Shown here: positions 56,113-64,000 of the stretch, one piece after another | Position numbering within the stretch: the first letter of the stretch is position 1 | Layout: each line of letters starts with the position of its first letter | Source of the DNA: Viridothelium virens | Lineage: Eukaryota > Ascomycota > Dothideomycetes > Trypetheliales > Trypetheliaceae | DNA length: 64,000 nucleotides | Assembly: GCA_010094025.1 (NCBI GenBank) | Contig: ML991804.1 | Location: 248,001 to 312,000 of the forward strand | Direction of reading: 5' to 3' | Translations under genes and position numbers: made by a program | Notes under the pieces: generated by a model | Database searches by the model: none | What the model was told of the DNA's origin: nothing | The model's input: only the letters and a program-made list of their open reading frames with translations

Positions 56113-58472
56113 ATGACGGGTAAGTCGCTGCGTCGATCCTTCATTACCCAACAGTCCGCCTGACGGCTCGGGTCCCGGTAAAGGCAGGGGTGGTCGCGGA
56201 GCTTATTACAAAAGCTTATACGGCGGACGAGGACGAGGACGAGGTCGTGGTCAGGCTGTTTCAGCACCAGCCAACTCTTCAGCAGGCCCAAAGAATTGGT
56301 CAGATCTCAAACAGATCTTAGCCAATATAGACAGGCAGCAGTACGGTAAGTCGAAAAGGACGCGCACATTCTTTGAAGTTCCATCCATGTAGACCCATTT
56401 CTTTTCCAATGATACGTCAGAAACAATGAGATTTTCCGGCTCAATTTGATTCCTACTTACGTCTCAGACGTTTTCCATTTGCTCTTCTCATCGTCAGCAT
56501 TTCGTATCGTACTACACCGCAAACTTCAGACTCTTTGGAAGCCTGAGCATTTCCAATAAAATGCATACTTCTTCATCTTGGCTAGCCCGCTAACGAGGAC
56601 AACAAGGCGCCTATAACCAATTACGTACGTGATTGCCATTCTCCAATGTTGTCAATCTCTAACCAATCATTTCTTAGGTGGGCAGTTTCTACATCCAGAA
56701 TTAGGCTTCAAACTCGCGGTAGACTATGTGCAAGGTGATGCATATGCACCACCATCGCGAGTGCGGGCCATTGCAGAGCTGGTGAATCAGTGCATCTGAA
56801 TATCCTCACTATATCTAATTCGATCCCAGAATTCGACAGGGATCCCCTCATCCTTGCTGCATTCACGCGTTCGAAGGATTGCCTTTGCAGATTACTTGAC
56901 GCGCATCGCAGCGCATTTAATCCAGGATAGCCAGTTGAACGAGAATGCTGCTGGTGCTGGCTGGTCTGGGCCCAAAGGCGGGGCGTTCAGGTATTTATCT
57001 TTCTATACGAAACCTTTTGTGTGATGCTTTGTGCCAGTTCCCTGACCGTATTCAGGATAAATGGTCCAGGACAACAGGTATTGGAACGGAATAGTTGCGT
57101 CATCAAACTGAGTGAAAATACAATTGAATTACGATTCACTGTTTCACTGCCGGCCCAAGGACGAACGATTCTGGGTGGAAAAGCACAACAGATCCTTCTT
57201 GACGCAGTACCTGAGCTGGTTCAGCGGACGTTACACTTTTCCAGCCTCTCATCGCAGGATGTTGAGAGTCATGTCTCTTCTGTAGAAGAACAAGATTATC
57301 TGCGTTCACAGTTGAAAAGCCGCGGCTTGGTCGCGTTTGTTGCCAATGGGTCCGTTTTACCTCGTGCTGGTGGTCCCTTTGCTCGTCCTATGACTGGGCC
57401 AAAGGTTATACCATTCGAGATAGACTCTGAACATGAAGTCTCTCTTTCCCGACTAAATGGTCAGTCGGTGTGTGGCTTGGGCATTCCTACCGGGGTAACC
57501 GTCTTATCTGGTGGGGGCTTCCACGGAAAATCTACGCTTCTCGAAGCAATTGAACTTGGAATATACAACCATATTCCCAGGGATGGGCGAGAGCTCGTTG
57601 TCACGGACCCGACAGCGGTCAAAATTCGTGCCGAGGATGGTCGAAATGTCCATCAAACAGACATCAGTCCGTATATAATCAATATTCCGGGCGGCCAAGA
57701 TACCCGTCAATTTACTACCGGAGACGCCAGTGGCTCCACTTCTATGGCTGCAAACATCCAAGAAGCTCTTGAGGTTGGCTGCAAAACATTGTTGATTGAC
57801 GAAGATTCCTCAGCAACGAACTTACTGATCCGGGACGAGCGCATGCACGCTCTTGTCCAAAATGAGCCAATCACTCCCATGATAAGTAGGGTTCGAGCTC
57901 TGAAGGAAGACTACGATACCAGTACAATTATCGTCATCGGTGGACTGGGTGACTGGCTTTCAGTCGCTGACAACGTCATAGTCATGAACTCATACTGCCC
58001 TCGCTTTCGCAATGATGAAGCTAGACTCATTTGCCAAAACCACCCATCTGAATTGCAGATTGCGGAGCGCTACGGAAATCTTCCCAATCATTCGTTCGTA
58101 GTACCTTCGGCCGTCCTCGCCTCCAAAGGTCCTTTTGCAAAGCGTAAAGACTTTATCCTAATCCCCGGACTTGATCAGCCCATCCTCCGAACGAGCACCG
58201 ATGCGGAATCGGGTATTGACCTGTCTTCAATTGAGCAACTCGTGGAGACGGGCCAATCACGTCTGCTGGCGGCAATCCTAGGCAATATCGCAAAAGGCAA
58301 AAGACCTGTTACATTCTCCCAGCTGCTACCAGAACTTTCCAAGGCGTTTGAGGACGATGGACTTGACAAAGCCGATCCCAGTAGCCCGATAGGTGGCGAC
58401 TGGGTATGGACGAGAGGCATTGAAGTAGCAGCCATGCTCTGTCGCCTTCGGGGTGTACAGGAATCCTCATAG
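56113..58472 (+). CDS. ABC-class predicted ATPase (PF09818), about 616 aa
   Basis: Six exons: 56113-56119 (provisional), 56202-56345, 56607-56624, 56678-56781, 56830-56990 and 57056-58472 (1851 nt, in phase). Exon 3 is 18 nt and supplies the AYNQL of QYGAYNQLRGQF. The N-terminus is a YGGRGRGRGRG repeat, suggesting RNA binding. Family blocks are LGFKLAVDYVQGDAYAPPSR, RINGPGQQVLERNSCVI and LRFTVSLPAQGRTILG. The Walker A is GGGFHGKST with Lys303, and CKTLLIDEDSSATN looks like Walker B. The family is widespread in bacteria and fungi with unknown biochemical role. The start is weak: the ATG at 56113 joins in frame only to the acceptor at 56201. A 35-nt intron to 56154 would keep more of the Gly/Arg segment but is shorter than fungi usually splice and is out of phase. 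Confidence 0.85.
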
Positions 58473-59064
58473 ACGTCATATTATAATCGGCGGGATCATT
58501 TTCCGTAAGGTACAACGAACGAATAGACTTCACTTGATGATATTGCTAGATAGACTGTTTCTGGGTGTAGTCATAGCACATGGAAGTGGTAAACACATAC
58601 TCTTGATCACATATTCCCTGTCTACGTTACCGCGGCTGGGGGGTTCCTCAACTGGTAATTAATACAATGTTGCCTCAGTTTAACTGTTATGACCATGTTG
58701 GCCCATGTTAAGGCGGCGTTAACATGGGCCCACAGGGTCATAACAGTAAATTCGAAATAACATTGTATTAATTACCAGTTGAGGAACCCCCCAGCCGCGG
58801 TAAGGTACTTCGTGGATTATGCCCATGATGAGACATTTGTTTACCTCTATCATGGAAGCATGACTATCTCAGATATGATGACTGAGCAGATGACTCAACT
58901 TGTAAGTTTACACCGATTGCATAGAGAAGGGAACAATCCGCACGTTTCGACAGCTTAGATGAAGGAAAGGAATGACTTAGAATCTAGTGTACTTTTTATT
59001 AGGCTCAAGACACGAAGCAAGAGAAATTAGACAGTGCTCACCGTACTATGGGTCCTGCACTTCA
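58473..59064. other. Tail-to-tail intergenic region with MITE copy 4
   Basis: 592 bp between the 3' ends of the ATPase gene and the 385-aa gene. The MITE at 58625-58805 begins 153 bp after the ATPase stop. No other feature. Confidence 0.6.
58625..58805 (-). mobile_element. MITE copy 4, full length (181 bp)
   Basis: The best-preserved palindrome in the window. The right terminus is the consensus CCTTACCGCGGCTGGGGGG (read inverted) and the left starts CGTTACCGCGG, one change. TA flanks both ends. The left arm is the GCCTCAGTTTAACTG form and the right arm, inverted, is the ATTTCGAATTTACTG form, the reverse of copies 2 and 3, so it is inserted in the opposite orientation. The centre is TTAAGGCGGCGTTAA. 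Single-stranded, it would fold into one long hairpin. Confidence 0.93.
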
Positions 59065-60222
59065 TCACCGCCAATCCGACCCCCCATTCCTCAACCTCGG
59101 ATCCAGATTCAGGTCCAGGTCCAATTCCACATCCTCACACCTCGCCGGCACCCCTACTTTCTCGCCCACTTCCTCCTCATCCCAATCCATCTCCTCCTCC
59201 AGTGGCGCAAGACGTCGCAGCGGAATCGCTGGCATCTGGTACTCCCCTTCGGCGACCCCGTCTTCAATCACGAGGTCCATTGCATCGACGAAGGCGTCTT
59301 CTGCCTCATCCTCTTCTTCTTCCTCAGCCTCATCTGTTAGATATGAGTCGGGAGTGATCGCGGAGCTCGTCGCCTCGTCGTTGGAGCTCCCACAGTCGTC
59401 TTCCTGGATGGGATGTAGACGAAGGGGTGAAGGCTCGAAACGTCCGGAAGAAGTAGCGCGACGGCCGCGGGTGGCGCTGAGGATGGACTGCCAGAACTCA
59501 GTGCTGAGGGCATTACGGGTAGGAGACTGCGAGCTTGGAGCCACATCATTTTCCTGGTTGCTTTCGTCATGGCCGAGAATGGTGTCAAACGTGACCTGAG
59601 AGACGGGAGGGGATGTGGTGGGAGTCGATGATCTTTGGGGAGAAATCACCGGGGTCGAACTCTGTGACGCAGTGGTGGACTCGGTGCCCCATCGGCATTC
59701 ACTCGGATAATCACAACGGTTCCAACAGTCCTTGTGGGATCTGGATGATCTCGAAGGGGACATGGCAATCGCGCTGTCTGGAGTGGAAGTACCGCTACGC
59801 GTGATCGTGTATCCCGTCTGCTCGCGACGCCAGGCTGACCATCTTTTCCAGCCCTGGTAATCGAATTCACTAGTGCAGGGTTTATGACGTTTGAACTTGG
59901 ACTTGCCGTTTGTTCGTCGACTTCTAGTGACAGTCGTACCGGAACAGAAACGATGGCCGTCTTCAAGACATCGACGTGTAGCCCCGAGGGGATAAACATG
60001 ATTGCAAATATGGCATTTCCAAAGCCACTGTAGTGGCTTTCCGGGTGGCGGAAAAGTATGCTCGTGGGTTCTTGGCTTGGTAAAATCCAAATGCGACTTC
60101 TGCGATGGCCGTGGTGGGGGTGTCAAGGGTGAAAGAGGAGAGAATGGAGACGGAGGGATTCCCAGCCTAGAAGGTTGAAAAGGTGTGGGAGTGATCTTCA
60201 AGTTTGGTCTAGTTGGCGCCAT
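59065..60222 (-). CDS. Unknown Cys-motif protein with acidic tail, 385 aa
   Basis: Single exon. No known family recognised. After a Pro-rich start there is a compact zinc-finger-like block, with Cys70 and Cys73 (LWKCHICNHVYPLG) and then Cys85, His90 and Cys93 (RRCLEDGHRFC). Conserved-looking KPCTSEFDYQGWKRWSAWR follows, and a second Cys cluster (KDCWNRCDYPSECRWG). The spacing CxxC-x11-C-x4-H-x2-C would bind one zinc ion. The C-terminal third is disordered and strongly acidic (around EEEEEDEAED), as in transcription activators or histone-binding tails. There is no signal peptide or membrane span. Nuclear role inferred only from composition. Start at the first ATG. Confidence 0.8.
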   Translation of the reverse strand: MAPTRPNLKITPTPFQPSRLGIPPSPFSPLSPLTPPPRPSQKSHLDFTKPRTHEHTFPPPGKPLQWLWKCHICNHVYPLGATRRCLEDGHRFCSGTTVTRSRRTNGKSKFKRHKPCTSEFDYQGWKRWSAWRREQTGYTITRSGTSTPDSAIAMSPSRSSRSHKDCWNRCDYPSECRWGTESTTASQSSTPVISPQRSSTPTTSPPVSQVTFDTILGHDESNQENDVAPSSQSPTRNALSTEFWQSILSATRGRRATSSGRFEPSPLRLHPIQEDDCGSSNDEATSSAITPDSYLTDEAEEEEEDEAEDAFVDAMDLVIEDGVAEGEYQMPAIPLRRLAPLEEEMDWDEEEVGEKVGVPARCEDVELDLDLNLDPRLRNGGSDWR

Positions 60223-61482
60223 TTGAGAGGAGCGGCTCTCGCCGATGTATCTGAACGGTTGTTGGAACGAGCGTGGTAGACGACCTGCGTCAGGAATGAT
60301 TCCGAAGATGAACGACGAACAGGAACGAGAAAGTCAGTCTCGATGAGAGTCCGGTAGGATAGGCTACGAGAGAGAGAAACCCCAAGATACTGGAAGGAGA
60401 CATCAAAGAGGCGCATGCAAGTGAATGAAATACCCAGTGAGTCCGAACGGACCATCCCCAATATTCCCATTCTTTTGTCCAATGTCAACATGCCTTTGTC
60501 ACTGCAAATGGGTGGCTTGATTAAGGTACCAATGGGCACATTGAGTGGAGAAAAAATCCTTTGTCTTCGAGAGGGGTCGCTATACGACAAGGAAACAGGC
60601 GGCAATAGACATAGCGGGCGTCGAATTTCTCATCTAAGGCGTGACAGGACTGATATCTGAAATGAAAGAGAAGAATGACCTGGTGGCAAAAAATAACAGA
60701 AGTCCTGACCCTAAAGCTCGCCTGGGAAATATTGTGGACTCTTTAGAAGTCAAGTCCATAGCAGTACACGTCAGTTTTGCGTACTCGCATAGCTGTTCAG
60801 ATGAAACATATGACCCAGTCCCGAAAAGAACCTTAGATACATTAAATGTCTGAGGTTGTCTTGGGCTCACGATGAAAGGGCGCAACAGAGACCACGCATG
60901 TCAAATTGCCGTGCACCACGTGAATGGAACAGAGCCATACCTTACTTATCCATTTGACCTCGCATTCTAGAGTTAATCTCCTTGAGAACGGACATGGGAA
61001 AATGAATATTAATCTTGCTTGTGAGAGTCTGATCCAAATTTCCTGAGCCCTATTCCTTCCGACAAGGCGCTTTAGCAATTAGGATCACGCCCAGAATCGT
61101 CCGTCTTTCGAATGAATTTTATCACGAATAGCCATGTTGATTTAGGGGTTGTGTCGCTGGACATTCTGGAGTACTGATTTCGGGGTGAATGTAATGTTAG
61201 GATTGCAGGGATTGTTAGGCGGTAGCTTTTGCCGGCGCCGGGCCGCGAACTTTTCCTCAGTTCTTTGGCTTCGGTGCCAATTACTCCCCCGGCTTTCTCG
61301 ACTCCCCAGATTTGAGAAGAGATCCTCTATGCCTTTATCTCCACCAAGCTATCCCTAGTGTGGACTTCGAAAGACTTCTCACGAATGCACCTCTGACTGG
61401 GCACACCCTCGATCAGTTTGCTGTGAAGTATTGAATGACCCGAATCTAAAACCTCCCCTCAACTACTGGTCTATTTTCCATC
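60223..61482. promoter_or_regulatory. Divergent promoter region, Cys-motif gene / BFR1
   Basis: 1.26 kb between two outward-facing starts, with only short frames. No repeat or RNA gene seen. Confidence 0.5.
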
Positions 61483-63268
61483 ATGGCTACAACCAACGGC
61501 GGTGAGACGCAGCCGCCCTCACTGGCGATCAAGAATACGGACAAACCGACAGGTTTAGGCAAACCAGAGAAGCCAGACGAAGAACAGTACCGAAGTGACT
61601 TGGCCGCAGCAGAAAAGGAATTAGATATTGCTAACGAGCAACTGGTATGAAGCACAACCATTCTCATTTAGATCCCTCACCAATTCCTTCACCTATACAT
61701 GAACTACAAAAATCACATAATCTAGCCGTCGTCCCTCGTCCATTGGTGATAGCATTCCTGGGTTTTTGGCTAAAATGCTCTTTTCTGTAGAACGGCATCA
61801 AAGCGAAACTAGACCTGGCCAAACCCGCGAACAAGGACTCCCCCACTGCCAAGCGACAAGCAGAGCTCCGCGCTGAGCTCTCCGCAATCCGTCAACAGCA
61901 GCAGGGAAAAAAGTCATCACGAACATCCATTCTCGATCGCATAAAGAAGCTCGATGAACAACTCAAGAGCCAGCTTTCCGAGCAGAAGACTGCTCGCGAG
62001 CGCTTTCGCTTTAAGAGCGTGGGCGAGGTTGATGCAGAGATTTCACGGTTACAGAAGCAAGTGGATACTGGAACAATGAAGCTTGTCGATGAGAAAAAGG
62101 CACTCGCGGATATCAGTTCTCTCACTAAGCAGAAGAAGGGATTTGCTGGACTCGAGGAGTCTCAAAAGAAAATCAATAGTATCAAAGATCAGATCGCAGA
62201 CCTTCGTAAGGACCTTGACGATCCCGAGTCAAAAGCTTTGAGTGACCGATACACGGAAATTGGAGGAGAGCTAGACAAAATCAAAGGGGAGCAAGATGAG
62301 GCCTTCAAGAATCTCAACTCCTTGCGTGACCAACGGACCCAGTTCCATAGCAATCAGCAGGAAAAGTACTCGAACGTCAGGCAAATAAAAGACAAATATT
62401 TTGCTTCGAAGCGGGCCTTTCGAGAATACGAGCAAGAGGCATACCGTGTCAGGAAGGAGAGACAAAAGGCAGAGCGCGATGCGTATGAGAAGGGCAAGCG
62501 AAAACAAGTGGCTGAGCAGAAGCTTGAGGAAGCTAGCGCGCCTGCGTATCAAGACGAGATCTTGACTGCGCAAGGCTTAATACGTTTCTTTGACCCCTCG
62601 GCAGATGTCGGTAACAAAGCTGCTACAGGTCCTAGCGAATTTGCTGCTGCGGCCCAAAGAAAGGTCGACGACTCTGGCATGAAGGGTATGCGACTCGTCA
62701 AAAAGGACGACCGCGAAGATGACTACTTTGTTGGCGGTGGTGGGAAGAAGGGTAAGAAGGGACGAAAGGGGGTGACCGGTGTGACTTCACCGACTTCTAC
62801 AGAGGGTTCAAAATTCAATCTCAGCATTGGGATAATTGAGGAGCTTGCGAAAATTGGGGTTGATCCACCCAGCAACCAAGGTGACGTACCAGGGGTTGTG
62901 GAAAAGCTGAAGGAGAAGCTCGACCATTGGAAGAAAGACCAAGATCGAAAGACCAAGGAGGTTAGTGCACCATGGATTCGGAGGTTTCTTCATGTCACAA
63001 GGCTTGAGCTAACCTGAAACAGAACATTGGCAAAGCGCAGAAGGAAATTGAGAAGTTAGAGGCTGAGGCAAATGGCTCGGCTGGTCCCTCAAACGACGGG
63101 ACGAAGGATGAGGCCAAGAAGCCGGCTCAGAAGCAACAAGGCGTCAACGGCAATGCATCCGCAGATGCAGAGCTAGCACAAGAGAAGGATGCAGCGAAGG
63201 ATGTTGCCGAGGAGATGCAACAGGCTAGCTTGGAGGAGGATAAGGAAGATGTGCAAGGAGAAGCATGA
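61483..63268 (+). CDS. BFR1: Bfr1-type nuclear segregation / mRNP protein, 525 aa
   Basis: Three exons: 61483-61644, 61791-62960 and 63023-63268 (1578 nt; introns 146 and 62 nt). The protein is almost entirely charged coiled coil (for example AAAEKELDIANEQLNGIKAK and VGEVDAEISRLQKQ). It has the Bfr1 blocks FKSVGEVDAEI, SLTKQKKGFAGLEESQK and FFDPSADVGN. In yeast Bfr1 associates with polysomes at the ER, mRNP complexes and the Scp160 pathway, and its loss affects ploidy. A Gly/Lys-rich segment (VGGGGKKGKKGRKG) at about residue 395-410 may contact RNA. The tail is Ala/Glu-rich and disordered. The in-frame ATG at 62019 starts too late and would remove the N-terminal block that splices in phase. 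Confidence 0.92.
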
Positions 63269-64000
63269 AGCTCGGATGAAGCTCGGTCGCCGAACGAAGA
63301 TCAACTTCACACACTTGCCCAGTTCAGAGGACTCCACGGGCCAAAAGTTGCATAATCGATTTCACTGGTACGGTGTTGTAACTATTCTATTGCAGCCAGA
63401 CTTGGATGGAGATTTGTTTTTGACATGGATGGGGCTCTGTAGACGAGTTCAGCGAGGCCAAGTCATTCAAGCATTCTAGCTCATTTCCGAGGGTCCAAAA
63501 TCCCCTCGTACTCTTCTTCATTCCCGAACCGCCAACGCGGTATGCCCCGTAACATACTAGTAAGGCACATCACAGTGATGCTTTAGTTTCATGTACAAGC
63601 CACGGCCAAGGCTTGAGCAGTAAAAAATTGATACACGGCATTGAGGGGGAGACATTTCGGCGGAAGCATGTAAGCACAAGGTCGCAGTAGAAATAGCGTT
63701 AAGATACCCTTCTTGGTGCGATCTACTTGCTGCGCCCCTTTGGAATATCACGCGCCTGGAATGCCTGCCTGACGATCCAGGTACCAGCGCATAATATCAT
63801 GTTGCGACATTTTGAGCAAAGCCAGCTGGCAGACAGCTAGAAGGTGCCAAGAAGGTTTCCGTCTTACAAGCTGCCGTACAGCCGCGCGATCCAGTTGTCA
63901 TCTTGACCCAACCATGTTAGACCGATTGAGCATCGCCACGATTTCTTGAGCGTGGGACCTCGTTCAACTTCTCTTTTTCGATGGAGGTGGGCGGAGGTTA
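63269..64000. other. Right-hand edge, no supported gene
   Basis: 732 bp after BFR1. A short minus-strand peptide frame (MSQHDIMRWYLDRQAG, about 63750-63815) could be the end of an exon belonging to a gene beyond the window, but this cannot be judged here. Confidence 0.45.

Overview
The window is nuclear DNA of a filamentous ascomycete (Pezizomycotina). The evidence is: dense genes on both strands, with most coding exons separated by 48-120 nt introns that have GTRNGT donors and CTRAY branch sites shortly before the acceptor; a fungal hybrid histidine kinase; a CAP20/perilipin-like protein; UDP-galactopyranose mutase; and a Whi5/Nrm1-like repressor. The class (Dothideomycetes, Eurotiomycetes or another) cannot be settled by eye. 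I resolve 20 protein-coding genes, most by joining exons so that phase, splice sites and family sequence all agree. I see no rRNA, no convincing tRNA, no CRISPR and no virus-like element.

Layout. 0-14 kb: unknown 455-aa protein, a 2062-aa hybrid histidine kinase, a Whi5/Nrm1-like G1/S repressor. 14-20 kb: FSH serine hydrolase, Tautomerase_3-family enzyme, PEX7, a CUE-AlkB-GRF dioxygenase. 20-31 kb: unknown 476-aa protein with 4 kb of gene-free DNA upstream, a TBC RabGAP, a cytochrome b561 protein. 31-39 kb: a 2316-aa repeat and coiled-coil protein. 39-45 kb: TPT-family transporter and UDP-galactopyranose mutase, divergent. 45-54 kb: SOF1, RPN6, an extended SDR reductase, a perilipin-like protein, ribosomal protein eL27. 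54-64 kb: SS18/SSXT-like protein, an ABC-class ATPase (PF09818), a Cys-rich unknown, BFR1.

Four copies (one collapsed) of one palindromic 180-bp MITE with TA target duplications lie in intergenic DNA at 0.1, 10.1, 26.0 and 58.6 kb. Their two arms can be told apart, which gives each copy an orientation.

Most genes are housekeeping and unrelated in function. The clearest functional pairing is mutase plus transporter, which matches the adjacent UGM and Golgi UDP-galactofuranose transporter genes known in Aspergillus. SOF1 and RPN6 share a 240-bp divergent promoter. The best candidates for something under-described are the 21-unit helical repeat array in the 2316-aa protein, the CUE-AlkB-GRF fusion, and the asymmetric palindromic MITE family.
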